In this document: positions 17,468-24,999 of the stretch, one piece after another | Numbering within the stretch: the first letter of the stretch is position 1 | Layout: every line of letters starts with the position of its first letter | Assembly: GCF_041360795.1 (NCBI RefSeq) | Contig: NZ_JBFUPW010000001.1 | Coordinates: forward strand, 496,001-560,000 | Length of the DNA: 64,000 nt | Source: Arthrobacter_E sp041360795 | GTDB lineage: Bacteria > Actinomycetota > Actinomycetes > Actinomycetales > Micrococcaceae | Direction: 5' to 3' | Program-made: the position numbers and the translations under genes | Notes under the pieces: model-generated | The model's database searches: none | What the model saw: the letters and a program-made list of their open reading frames with translations, nothing else | What the model was told of the DNA's origin: nothing

Positions 17468-18553
17468 GTGGCTCTTACTATCGGCATCGTCGGACTTCCC
17501 AATGTTGGCAAGTCAACGCTCTTCAACGCACTGACCCGCAACCAGGTCCTCGCAGCGAACTACCCGTTCGCGACGATCGAGCCGAATGTCGGCGTCGTCA
17601 ACCTCCCGGATCCGCGCCTCACCCAGCTCGCCGAGATCTTCGGCAGCCAGCGGATCCTCCCGGCCACCGTGTCCTTCGTGGACATCGCAGGCATCGTGAA
17701 GGGCGCGTCGGAAGGTGAAGGTCTGGGCAACCAGTTCCTCGCCAACATCCGCGAGGCCGAAGCCATCGCCCAGGTGGTGCGCGTGTTCGATGACCCGGAT
17801 GTCATCCACGTCGACGGCAAGGTCGACCCGCGCTCCGACATGGAGACCATCAACACCGAGCTGATCCTCGCCGATCTGCAGACCATCGAGAAGGCCATCC
17901 CGCGCCTCGAGAAGGACATCCGCGCCCGCAAGCGCGAGCAGTCCGAACTGGACGCCATCAAGGCCGCCCAGACCGTCCTCGAACGCGGCGACACCATCTT
18001 CTCCTCGATCGCCTCGGACAAGCTCGACCTCGACAAGCTCAAGGAACTGAGCCTGCTCACGGCCAAGCCCTTCATCTATGTGTTCAACGCCGACGAGGGC
18101 ATCCTGGGCAGCGAGGAGAAGCAGGCAGAACTGCGCGCTCTGGTCGCGCCGGCCGACTGCATCTTCCTCGACGCCAAGCTGGAATCCGACCTGGTGGAGC
18201 TCTCCGAGGAGGAGGCCCGCGAGATGCTCGAGATGAACGGCCAGGAGGAGTCCGGCCTGGACCAGCTGGCGCGCGTCGGTTTCCACACTCTCGGCCTGCA
18301 GACCTACCTCACGGCAGGTCCCAAGGAGGCCCGCGCCTGGACCATCCGCCAGGGCGACACCGCCCCGCAGGCGGCCGGCGTGATCCACACCGACTTCCAG
18401 CGCGGCTTCATCAAGGCGGAGGTCGTCTCCTTCCAGGACCTGGTCGACGCCGGATCCATGGCCGAGGCGAAGTCCCGCGGCAAGGTCCGCATCGAAGGCA
18501 AGGAATACGTCATGTCCGACGGCGACGTGGTGGAGTTCCGCTTCAACGTGTAG
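17468..18553 (+). CDS. ychF: Redox-regulated ATPase YchF (Obg-like ATPase 1 type)
   Basis: A 361-residue P-loop protein starting at GTG 17468 (MALTIGIVGLPNVGKST), the usual YchF start; a TTG two codons earlier is less likely. It has G1 GLPNVGKST, G3 DIAG, a coiled-coil insert (about 130-200) and a C-terminal TGS domain ending GDVVEFRFNV. It binds ATP rather than GTP, associates with ribosomes and affects oxidative-stress responses. The last 26 bases of the gene recur 1135 bases downstream, and part of its 3' end recurs again near 21.7 kb. The likely native terminator lies behind the second copy, so foreign DNA appears to have entered exactly at the 3' end while keeping the coding sequence intact. 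Confidence 0.96.
   Translation: MALTIGIVGLPNVGKSTLFNALTRNQVLAANYPFATIEPNVGVVNLPDPRLTQLAEIFGSQRILPATVSFVDIAGIVKGASEGEGLGNQFLANIREAEAIAQVVRVFDDPDVIHVDGKVDPRSDMETINTELILADLQTIEKAIPRLEKDIRARKREQSELDAIKAAQTVLERGDTIFSSIASDKLDLDKLKELSLLTAKPFIYVFNADEGILGSEEKQAELRALVAPADCIFLDAKLESDLVELSEEEAREMLEMNGQEESGLDQLARVGFHTLGLQTYLTAGPKEARAWTIRQGDTAPQAAGVIHTDFQRGFIKAEVVSFQDLVDAGSMAEAKSRGKVRIEGKEYVMSDGDVVEFRFNV
18515..18553 (+). repeat. ychF 3'-end direct repeat, copy 1 (in-gene copy)
   Basis: This is the reference copy. Bases 18528-18549 recur without change at 19663-19684, and 18515-18545 recur with one mismatch at 21685-21715, all in the same orientation. The repeat includes the ychF stop codon. It is a candidate attachment or recombination site. 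Confidence 0.85.
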
Positions 18554-18576
18554 TTGCGTGGGAAGGTGGCGGTTTG

Positions 18577-18957
18577 ATGGATGCAGCACTCGCCGGAATC
18601 GTCGGGGCTATCGCTGGTGGAGTCATCGGTGCGGTCGCAACGCTCTCTGCGACGCTTGTCAGCGGCTGGCTAACCGCGCGACAGACCCGTAACGAAGCGC
18701 GGATTGCGCTTGTCCGCGAGGCTATGCGCTATCGAGGTGATCAAAGCCGACTCGTGAGCGCGCTGAACGAGCTTCCGCTGATGTTTGGCCATGATGCAGA
18801 GTGCATGCGACTGTTGCGAGGTGTCACCGGTGCCGCATCCGAAGAGGCGCGAACGAATGCGCTGAAGGACCTCATTATCCGTCTCGCAGAGCTAGCGAAG
18901 ATTAGCAAGACTGTGACCCACTCCGACATCACGACACCACTTTCACACCAAAAGTAG
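18577..18957 (+). CDS. Small membrane-anchored protein of unknown function (insert gene 1)
   Basis: A 126-residue protein from ATG 18577, with GGAAGG about 10 bases upstream (TTG 18574 is directly before). A single Gly/Ala-rich membrane segment (residues 3-30, AGIVGAIAGGVIGAVATLSA) leads into a cytoplasmic helical part beginning WLTARQTRNEARIALVREAMRYR, a common N-terminal pattern of small bacterial one-pass proteins. The rest is helical with no recognised motif. It starts 24 bases after the ychF stop with no terminator between, so it should be expressed by read-through from ychF. GC is visibly lower than in flanking genes. It lies between ychF-end direct repeats, which suggests acquisition. 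Function is unknown. Confidence 0.72.
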   Translation: MDAALAGIVGAIAGGVIGAVATLSATLVSGWLTARQTRNEARIALVREAMRYRGDQSRLVSALNELPLMFGHDAECMRLLRGVTGAASEEARTNALKDLIIRLAELAKISKTVTHSDITTPLSHQK

Positions 18958-18958
18958 T

Positions 18959-18980
18959 GGCGTGGCAGAGTTCCGCAGCA
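18959..18980 (+). repeat. Degenerate ychF-end-like repeat between the two insert genes
   Basis: Aligned without gaps to the ychF end (bases 18524-18545), 17 of 22 positions match, including the run GAGTTCCGC. It begins directly after the stop of the first insert gene. It could be a decayed further copy of the direct repeat or chance similarity; a shuffled-sequence test would decide. Confidence 0.35.
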
Positions 18981-19009
18981 GTTTGGCTTTTCGCGCGGAT
19001 GGCGAACCG

Positions 19010-19576
19010 TCAATGCACTCTGTTCAGGTCGAATGGCGCTGACCAATTCTCGCGCTCGAAGAGTTCGCTCAAGGGCATGGAGAGAGCCTCGACCATTTCT
19101 GGGTGTTCAGGGAGGTCATTGATTCGCATGCCGATTACATGCAAGTTGAGAATGCTTGTGTCTGGCCAGGCAACATCTCGTCGAACTGCAACCAGGAAGT
19201 CAGCCATGAGGCGCATGACGATCAGGGGCGGCGGCGAAGTATTCGCTGAGGTGCGATACCTGTAGAATGTCTCAACGACTTCATCTGACCCCCAGACCGT
19301 GACGAAGGTTTGGAAGTCAGCCATAGTGTCTTCCAGCCTCTTGGTTGCCGCCGCGTTTCGTGAGGGCGTAAGCATGTCCCCTAGAGTCTGTAGAAACGGC
19401 AGGTAGAGCTCGTACTTCTTCTGTGCGACGCGATCTTCCAGTGCCCTAAGCCGGGCAGAATCCTGTTCGGAATGTTGAGCACGACGGGCTGATCGTGAAG
19501 CCCAAATTGCGGAGAAGATAGCAACGGCCGCCGGTACGGCCAAGGCCGCGATCTGCAGCCACAGGGTGAGTGTCAT
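19010..19576 (-). CDS. Membrane-anchored hypothetical protein (insert gene 2)
   Basis: A 188-residue protein from ATG 19576. One N-terminal membrane helix (LWLQIAALAVPAAVAIFSAIWA, broken here as residues 5-26) is followed by a charged linker RSARRAQHSEQDSARLRALEDR. A helical cytoplasmic domain follows with KYELYLPFLQTLGDMLTPSR and FVTVWGSDEVVETFYRYR, resembling the one-pass DUF-type proteins often carried in bacterial accessory regions. It is convergent with insert gene 1. GC is lower than in the core genes. Both insert products share the plan of one N-terminal helix plus a helical cytosolic body, so they might work together at the membrane. No enzyme motif is visible. Confidence 0.75.
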   Translation of the reverse strand: MTLTLWLQIAALAVPAAVAIFSAIWASRSARRAQHSEQDSARLRALEDRVAQKKYELYLPFLQTLGDMLTPSRNAAATKRLEDTMADFQTFVTVWGSDEVVETFYRYRTSANTSPPPLIVMRLMADFLVAVRRDVAWPDTSILNLHVIGMRINDLPEHPEMVEALSMPLSELFERENWSAPFDLNRVH

Positions 19577-19662
19577 GTTTCAGAGTTTGCCACAAGGTTA
19601 TGGAAACGATCTGAGTGGGGGACCCGCGCAGACAACTGCTTGAAGTAGTTCTACAACCTAAC

Positions 19663-19688
19663 TGGTGGAGTTCCGCTTCAACGTCTAG
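19663..19688 (+). repeat. ychF 3'-end direct repeat, copy 2
   Basis: The first 22 bases are identical to ychF 18528-18549. One mismatch (C for G) follows, then TAG, recreating the gene's end including the stop codon. A strong terminator follows 11 bases later. It looks like the far boundary of a 1135-base insertion at the ychF 3' end. Confidence 0.85.
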
Positions 19689-19699
19689 TCCGACACGGG

Positions 19700-19733
19700 A
19701 AGGGCCCCGGCACCAGTGGGTGCCGGGGCCCTT
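19700..19733 (+). terminator. Strong bidirectional terminator, probably the native ychF terminator
   Basis: A perfect 15-base stem AAGGGCCCCGGCACC / GGTGCCGGGGCCCTT with loop AGTG. It sits 11 bases after the second copy of the ychF stop and 14 bases before the end of the convergent LGFP gene. ychF itself has no terminator before the next gene, so this is best read as the original ychF terminator displaced by the insertion. Confidence 0.8.
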
Positions 19734-19747
19734 TCGCCGTCTCTGGG

Positions 19748-21496
19748 TCAGCGGTACGTGACCTTGACGCCGTACCGGGGGTCCCACGTGAGGTAGCCGT
19801 GCTGGAAGAACTGCCGGGTACCCCACACGTTGTTCGGATAGTACTGCCCCATGAGCAGGGGCTGTTCCTCCGTGGTCGGATATCCGAGCCGGCCCCAGGC
19901 CCAGTTGAGGGACTGATAAACCCGGGCGTCTCCACCCATCACCCGTTGTGCGCCGGTGGTTTTCGACCACCAGATTATGCCGTTCTGGAACAGCTGGTAG
20001 CAACCGCCGCCGGGACCTGAGCAGTTCTCATCGCTGGTGGGGTACCCGAGTGACTTGCCCGCATACGCAAATGAGCTGTAGTCGCCCCAGACGAAGTTGG
20101 AGCGCTGGTAGGTGCCCAGGATCGAGCCCCAGACGGCGCGAGCGGGGGTCTTAGGAGACCACCAGATCATCCCGTACTGGAAGCGCTGAGAGCACCCTGA
20201 CTTGTCGACGTTGTTGACAGTCAGGCCGAAACACTGCTCCGGCCCTGTCGGATATCCGAGGTGGCCCTTTTCGCCGCCCAGAGCCCGCCACTTGGTGCGG
20301 ATGGCGCCCTTGACCGGCTGTGAGCTCGTGGCCGGGGTCCACATCACGGTTCCATTGACGAATTCCTGGCTGCAGCCGCCCTGAGTCAGGCCACACCGCT
20401 CATCCGCCAGCGGGGGTCCGTACAAGCCGACGTTGACCGCATCGCCGTCCCAGCGGAACATCGCACCCTTGACCACCGTGAGCGAAGTCCCCTTGGTGTA
20501 AATGGAGGCGTGCTGGAAAGTCGTTTTGCAGTAGCCGCGTGCGTAGTACAAGTCGCACCTCGAGTCGAGCGGGTAACCTGCCTGACCGGCTTCGCCACCG
20601 AGGGCGCGCCAGCGATTCCACTCCGGGCTGCCGACGGCGACGACGCCCAGCGCCGAGGAGCCCAGGGAGTACCTCTGGACGACGGCGTAGTATTTCACGC
20701 TGTTCATGTAGCCCACGTACCGTGCGGAACAGCCTCCCCGAGCGAGGCCGCACTGCACCGGAGACAGCCACCGAACGCCGATGATGCCGGGGACGTCCGG
20801 GTGCACGTATTGGACGATCGGCTGGCTGCGGTCGAGCGCGAATGCTGCGGCTCCGTTGGGTGCCACGATGATGACCTTCTCGAAGGCCTGCTGGTACGAG
20901 CCGGGCACCGTGAATCCGGACTCGGCCCACTGATAGTCATCAAGGTCCGTCACCGGCATGCCGTACTTCGCGTAGCCGCCACCGGCGAAGTACCGGGTGC
21001 CCACGCCCGTCGTCCGGGAGACGCCGTGGGCTCCGCGTGCCGGTTTCCAATAGGCGGTGCCGAACTCGAACTCCTGGGTGCAGAAGGTGCTTGTCGCGCA
21101 GGCCTGAGCCCCAAGAGCCTTGCCGAAGATCGGAGCGATTCCATAGGACCCGTACCACGTAGTGAAACGGCTGCCCACCGGGATCGGCGACGGCGTGGCA
21201 GTCGGTTGCGGGCTGGGCGTCGCGGTGGCCGTGACGCTGGGAGCCGGAGTGGGTTCCGACGTCGGCGGTGCCGTCGGAGCCTCGGTGGTCACCGGGGTCG
21301 CGGAGGGCGCGGGCGCTGTTTCCGTCGGAGCGGAAGTCTCCGTCGGCGTCGCGGTGGCGCTGACCGTCGGAGTGGGGGACGCCTCCGCCAGGGCGGGGGC
21401 CAGTGGCGTCACCAGCCCGCTGCACAAGGCGACCGTCGCGGTCACTGCATAGAGGGCCTTGAGGCCTCTCTGTCGAATGCTGGGCAAGTGTGCCAT
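19748..21496 (-). CDS. Exported LGFP-repeat protein
   Basis: A 582-residue secreted protein. A signal peptide (hydrophobic core YAVTATVALCSGLVTPLAPA) is followed by a low-complexity Pro/Thr/Ala/Ser stalk (about residues 38-110). The rest consists of about seven LGFP-type repeats of roughly 50 residues; the clearest cores are LGYPTGPEQC, LGYPTSDENC and LGYPTTEEQ, each followed by a Cys/Gln/Phe-rich strand such as CYQLFQNGIIWWSK. LGFP repeats occur in actinobacterial cell-envelope proteins and are thought to bind cell wall. Paired cysteines within repeats suggest disulphides. There is no enzymatic domain, so it is likely an adhesin or wall-binding protein. It lies between copies 2 and 3 of the ychF-end repeat. 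Confidence 0.88.
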   Translation of the reverse strand: MAHLPSIRQRGLKALYAVTATVALCSGLVTPLAPALAEASPTPTVSATATPTETSAPTETAPAPSATPVTTEAPTAPPTSEPTPAPSVTATATPSPQPTATPSPIPVGSRFTTWYGSYGIAPIFGKALGAQACATSTFCTQEFEFGTAYWKPARGAHGVSRTTGVGTRYFAGGGYAKYGMPVTDLDDYQWAESGFTVPGSYQQAFEKVIIVAPNGAAAFALDRSQPIVQYVHPDVPGIIGVRWLSPVQCGLARGGCSARYVGYMNSVKYYAVVQRYSLGSSALGVVAVGSPEWNRWRALGGEAGQAGYPLDSRCDLYYARGYCKTTFQHASIYTKGTSLTVVKGAMFRWDGDAVNVGLYGPPLADERCGLTQGGCSQEFVNGTVMWTPATSSQPVKGAIRTKWRALGGEKGHLGYPTGPEQCFGLTVNNVDKSGCSQRFQYGMIWWSPKTPARAVWGSILGTYQRSNFVWGDYSSFAYAGKSLGYPTSDENCSGPGGGCYQLFQNGIIWWSKTTGAQRVMGGDARVYQSLNWAWGRLGYPTTEEQPLLMGQYYPNNVWGTRQFFQHGYLTWDPRYGVKVTYR

Positions 21497-21684
21497 GGTC
21501 CCCCAAAAAAATACCGAACGGCTGGATAGCTGAACGAATGCTATCGGTTGGGGTCGTCGCTGGGAAGGGCGGGAAGTGCGATGACCAGACGCTGGTGTGG
21601 TCCACCCTGGATTTCAGCGCGGTTCGACGTCCGCGGCGGCGTCCCAACGCCAGAGCCGGTGCTGAAAGCACGTGATACTCCATA

Positions 21685-21715
21685 TCCGACGGCGACGTGG
21701 TGGAGTACCGCTTCA
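21685..21715 (+). repeat. ychF 3'-end direct repeat, copy 3
   Basis: 30 of 31 bases match ychF 18515-18545 in the same orientation (A for T at 21707). Weaker similarity extends upstream to about 21674 (GATACTCCAT against GAATACGTCAT). It is outside any gene, 189 bases upstream of the LGFP gene start. It probably marks another recombination boundary. Confidence 0.8.
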
Positions 21716-21766
21716 TCATGGGCCACGGAGCGAAGGGGAGCCGGCCGGGGCCGGAACCGTCGCCGC

Positions 21767-22138
21767 TCAGAAGGTGTGGTTGGCGGACAGCTCCGTCTTC
21801 GGATAGCGACCGAACTTCGCCCGGTAGGCGTCAATGAGTTCGTGTTCAGTGACCTCTTCACCCGCTGCGAGCCGCGCGAGGTACGGCACGAGCCAGTGGG
21901 CGTCACAGGCGTCGAACTCTTCGGCGAAGGACTCCTTCAGCGCATCATCGACGATCACCCATGTGACCCGCAGTTGCCCGCCGACGTTGGCGATGTGAGG
22001 CCCCTTCGAGAAATTGAGGAGCGTCATCTCGCCCAGCGGATGGACGCTGATCGACACCGGGTGTGGCCAGCCGGTGGCACCCTCGGGGGAGTGGCCCAGG
22101 ACCAGGAAATCCAGTGGTTCGCGCGAGTTGTCAGCCAC
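21767..22138 (-). CDS. Hypothetical protein
   Basis: A 123-residue soluble protein, not recognised. The N-terminus REPLDFLVLGHSPEGATGWPHPVSISVHPLGEMTLLNF looks beta-rich, and the C-terminal half (VDDALKESFAEEFDACDAHWLVPYLARLAAGEEVTEHELIDAYRAKFGR, quoted in part across the domain) is helical and acidic. There is no signal peptide or membrane helix. It is followed in reverse order by another small unknown gene (22187-22579), 48 bases upstream on the same strand, so the two are probably one operon. It sits just beyond the third ychF-end repeat. Confidence 0.6.
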   Translation of the reverse strand: MADNSREPLDFLVLGHSPEGATGWPHPVSISVHPLGEMTLLNFSKGPHIANVGGQLRVTWVIVDDALKESFAEEFDACDAHWLVPYLARLAAGEEVTEHELIDAYRAKFGRYPKTELSANHTF

Positions 22139-22186
22139 TCAAGCTCCTTCGTGGTGGGGAAGCGCCTCTCGTTGTGGTTCCCGGTT

Positions 22187-22579
22187 TCAATCCGCTGAAT
22201 CGGTCGACGGGTCCGCCGCCGCGGCCTCCGCGAGACCCTTGAGGTGCTTCGTCGTCGCGCGCCTGATCGAGGCCACCTTCGGGTTGTCCACGCGTCCCGG
22301 GGGCAGGCTGTCCAGAATCGTGACGTCCGCTCGGGCGGCGAGCGTCAGCAGGCCCCACATGCCGATCGAGTCCAGCTCCAGGTTGATCTCCTGGGGAGTG
22401 ACGGCCGCGAAAGCCGCATGGGCGACCGCTTCGACCTCAGGGTCGCTCGGCCTTTTCGCAGCGCCCTTGACGGCGTTCGGCTGATTCGAATAGTTGTCCA
22501 GCCCGGTGAGCAGCTTGTCGGCGCGCTCGGCCCCGAGCGCGGCCTCGACCCTCTCCTGGATCGGGTACGTCTCTGTCAT
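22187..22579 (-). CDS. Hypothetical protein
   Basis: A 130-residue, helix-rich acidic protein of unknown family; it starts TETYPIQERVEAALGAERAD and has a central QEINLELDSIGMWGLLTLAARAD. It is the first gene of a likely two-gene minus-strand operon with 21767-22138. Codon use is high-GC like the core genome, so it is probably a long-standing gene rather than a recent arrival. No function can be proposed. Confidence 0.6.
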   Translation of the reverse strand: MTETYPIQERVEAALGAERADKLLTGLDNYSNQPNAVKGAAKRPSDPEVEAVAHAAFAAVTPQEINLELDSIGMWGLLTLAARADVTILDSLPPGRVDNPKVASIRRATTKHLKGLAEAAAADPSTDSAD

Positions 22580-22680
22580 GGTCGTCTCCTGGCCTCAGGT
22601 CGTCTCCGCGGTGATGTCCGCCGGTACGCCGGCGGGCGTTCACCGCCCATGCTAGACGACCAGGCATCGACCGCGCAGCG

Positions 22681-23235
22681 TCAGGCCCGCGGCGCCAGGA
22701 GCCCGTCCGCGAGGACGTCGAGCATGGCGGTGACGGCCTCCGCAGGCAGGCCGCTGTTGTCGGCGACGGCGGCCACGCCGCCCACCAGGCGGCACATCTG
22801 CAGGGCTTCCGCATCGGGCCGGAGGTCTGACCCGAGGGCGTCGATGACCCGCTGATTGGCCTGCATGTAGGTCTGGCACTTGGCCTCGTAGGGGGATCCG
22901 GCGACTCCGAGTGAGGCGGTGATCCGCGCGGCGGCGCCCTGGTGTGCCGTCAGCATCGCGGTGTACTCACGGAGCCAGAGGGCGAGCCGTTCCCGTGGAG
23001 TCCCTGGCGCCTCCATGGCGGCGTCCACGGCGGCGTTGACCTTGTCCGCCCAGGCCTCGATGACGGCGTCGTGGAGCGCGTCCTTGGTGGGGAAGTGGCG
23101 ATACAGCGTACCGGCGCCGATTCCGGCCTTCTTGGCCACCTCGTCCATGGTCAGCGCGTCATAGCCTTTGGCGCGGGCCAGCTCCCGGGCCACTTCGACG
23201 ATCCGGTCACGGTTCCGACGGGCGTCAGCGCGCAC
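22681..23235 (-). CDS. TetR family transcriptional regulator
   Basis: A 184-residue repressor. The start is taken as GTG 23235 (VRADARRNRDRIVEVA) because AAGGAAG lies about 9 bases upstream; the much longer open frame is antisense to the MFS gene. The helix-turn-helix is ALTMDEVAKKAGIGAGTLYRHFPTKDALHDAV, and the C-terminal part (about 75-184) is the ligand and dimer domain. It is divergent from an EmrB/QacA-type drug exporter with two dyads between them, the standard arrangement for drug-induced efflux. Confidence 0.92.
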   Translation of the reverse strand: MRADARRNRDRIVEVARELARAKGYDALTMDEVAKKAGIGAGTLYRHFPTKDALHDAVIEAWADKVNAAVDAAMEAPGTPRERLALWLREYTAMLTAHQGAAARITASLGVAGSPYEAKCQTYMQANQRVIDALGSDLRPDAEALQMCRLVGGVAAVADNSGLPAEAVTAMLDVLADGLLAPRA

Positions 23236-23260
23236 CTGAACACTTCCTTCGTGAAAAGTC

Positions 23261-23290
23261 TTGCGAAAACGGAGAGTGTCTCCGTATAGT
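23261..23290 (+). promoter_or_regulatory. Promoter of the MFS exporter gene
   Basis: -35 TTGCGA (23261-23266) and -10 TATAGT (23285-23290) with an 18-base spacer, 63 bases upstream of the MFS start. A repressor-type dyad covers the spacer and touches the -10. Confidence 0.5.
23269..23285. promoter_or_regulatory. TetR-type operator, site 1
   Basis: Perfect dyad ACGGAGAGTGTCTCCGT (7-base arms, 3-base centre) in the gap between the divergent TetR and MFS genes, overlapping the MFS promoter spacer. Binding here would block the exporter promoter. Confidence 0.65.
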
Positions 23291-23296
23291 TCTAAG

Positions 23297-23311
23297 CGGA
23301 GCAACTCTCCG
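23297..23311. promoter_or_regulatory. TetR-type operator, site 2
   Basis: A second, shorter dyad CGGAGCAACTCTCCG sharing the CGGAG/CTCCG arms of site 1, 28 bases downstream (about 2.7 helical turns). Two related sites fit cooperative binding of two dimers. Confidence 0.5.
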
Positions 23312-23352
23312 ATTAGTGTACGCCAGTCCCCGTCGTCAGAACAGGACTCCCC

Positions 23353-24786
23353 ATGGCTCCCCTCACAGACACCCTTCTGCCCACCCGGAACCGGGCCACA
23401 GTCCGGACCACTTCCCTCGGGCTGGGCCTCGTCATGCTCGCCCAGCTCATGCTCGTCCTCGACGCCACCGTCGTGAACGTGGCGCTGCCCCGCATCGCCA
23501 CGGACCTCCACTTCTCTCCGGCCCAGCTCAGCTGGGTCCTGAACGCCTACGCCCTCGCCTTCGGCGGCCTCCTGCTGCTCGGCGGCCGCGTCGGCGACGT
23601 GCTCGGACGCCGCCGGACCTTCCTGGCCGGCGTCGCCGTCTTCACCCTTTTCTCCCTCCTCGGCGGCCTCGCCACCGACCCGGTCTTCCTCGTGGTCGCG
23701 CGCGCCTTCCAGGGCGTCGGCGCCGCGTTCGCCGCACCCAGCGTGCTCGCCCTCATCACGACCAGCGCCCGCGATGACAAGGCGCGCAACCGCGCCCTGG
23801 CCATGTTCTCCGCGATCTCCTCCATGGGTGGCGCGCTCGGTCTCATTCTCGGCGGCATCCTGACGTCGACGGCGGACTGGCGGTGGACGCTGTTCATCAA
23901 CGTCCCCATCGGCCTGGCCATTCTCGTGACCGTGCCGAAGCTGGTGGCGGAGACCCCGCGCCAGACAGGCCACTTCGACGTCCTGGGAGCCGTCACCGCC
24001 ACCGGCGGCGCCGTCGCGATCGTCTGGGCCCTGATCCAGGCCGCTGAGGACGGCTGGTCCAGCCCGCTCACCCTCACGGGACTCGCCGTCGGCGTCCTCC
24101 TGCTCGTGGCGCTCGCCGTGACGGAACGACGAGTGGCTCACCCGCTGCTCCGGCCTCAGCTGCTCCGCAGCCCCAGCCGCGTGGCGGCGCTGGCCGCGAT
24201 GGCGGCGACGTACGCCGGAATGCTCGCGATGTTCTTCCTGATGGTGCAGTACCTGGAGGACTCGAAGGGGTATTCGCCGCTCGTCACGGGCCTGATGTTC
24301 CTGCCGATGCCCGTCGGGGTGTTCACGATGTCCCGCATCGTGCCACGCCTGGTGGAGCGATTCGGCGCGGAGCGTCTGGTGAACGTCGGCGCCGCACTCC
24401 GGGTGGCGGCTTTCGTGCCGCTGGCTCTGATCGGCCCGCAGACGCCGCTCGCGGTGGTGATCGCGGCGCTCGCTTTCACGGGCATCTCGGCCGGTCTCAC
24501 CTTCATGCCGCTGACCACGCTCGCCCTGCGCAACGTCGATCCCGAGGAGGCCGGTGCCGCATCGGGGCTGTTCCAGACCATGCAGCAGCTCGGCGGGGCG
24601 GTAGGCCTGGCCATCGTGGCGTCCGTCTTCGCGGCCTTCGCGATCCCGGGCGACTTCTACGCCGGCGGTCGGGCAGGCTTCCTCGCCGCGACGATCCTGT
24701 CGGTCATCGCGCTGCTGTCGGTGCTCGGCCTGGCGTTCCGGACACGGGCCGCCCGCCCGCTGGAGGCCGACGTCGACGTCGTCTGA
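23353..24786 (+). CDS. MFS drug exporter (DHA2, EmrB/QacA type)
   Basis: A 477-residue 14-helix transporter. DHA2 motifs are visible: LMLVLDATVVNVALPRIATDL in helix 1, LLGGRVGDVLGRRRTFL between helices 2 and 3 (motif A), and ALGLILGGILTSTADWRWTLFINVPIG (motif C region; quoted here only as landmarks around residues 155-190). Family members expel drugs, dyes or metabolites by proton antiport. It is controlled in all likelihood by the divergent TetR gene through the dyads upstream. The substrate is unknown. Confidence 0.94.
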   Translation: MAPLTDTLLPTRNRATVRTTSLGLGLVMLAQLMLVLDATVVNVALPRIATDLHFSPAQLSWVLNAYALAFGGLLLLGGRVGDVLGRRRTFLAGVAVFTLFSLLGGLATDPVFLVVARAFQGVGAAFAAPSVLALITTSARDDKARNRALAMFSAISSMGGALGLILGGILTSTADWRWTLFINVPIGLAILVTVPKLVAETPRQTGHFDVLGAVTATGGAVAIVWALIQAAEDGWSSPLTLTGLAVGVLLLVALAVTERRVAHPLLRPQLLRSPSRVAALAAMAATYAGMLAMFFLMVQYLEDSKGYSPLVTGLMFLPMPVGVFTMSRIVPRLVERFGAERLVNVGAALRVAAFVPLALIGPQTPLAVVIAALAFTGISAGLTFMPLTTLALRNVDPEEAGAASGLFQTMQQLGGAVGLAIVASVFAAFAIPGDFYAGGRAGFLAATILSVIALLSVLGLAFRTRAARPLEADVDVV

Positions 24787-24810
24787 GCCATCCGCTGTCC
24801 GTTCACGCCC

Positions 24811-24847
24811 TGACGGGACCGACCCCGACGCCACCTGGTGCCGGGGT
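24811..24847 (+). terminator. Stem-loop after the MFS gene
   Basis: GACCCCG ... CGGGGTC arms with an inner CCACC/GGTG pairing, followed by TTTCC, 25-60 bases after the MFS stop. It fits a rho-independent terminator with a small internal mismatch. Confidence 0.55.
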
Positions 24848-24999
24848 CTTTCCGTGCCGGGAGTCGTCGGGCGAGACGGCCGTGGTCGTCGCGGCACGGG
24901 AGGCCGTGTGGCAGGCTCGTGCTGTGGCACGGTCGGCGGCTGCCACGACGACGGCGACCCGTCGCCTCCCGGGGCGCGGCAGGGAAAGGGTGTGACGCC

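Noticed and set aside
22681..24930. A 749-codon frame joining the TetR protein to a long N-terminal part
   Set aside because: The extension is antisense to the MFS exporter gene; the TetR protein starts at GTG 23235 with a proper ribosome site.
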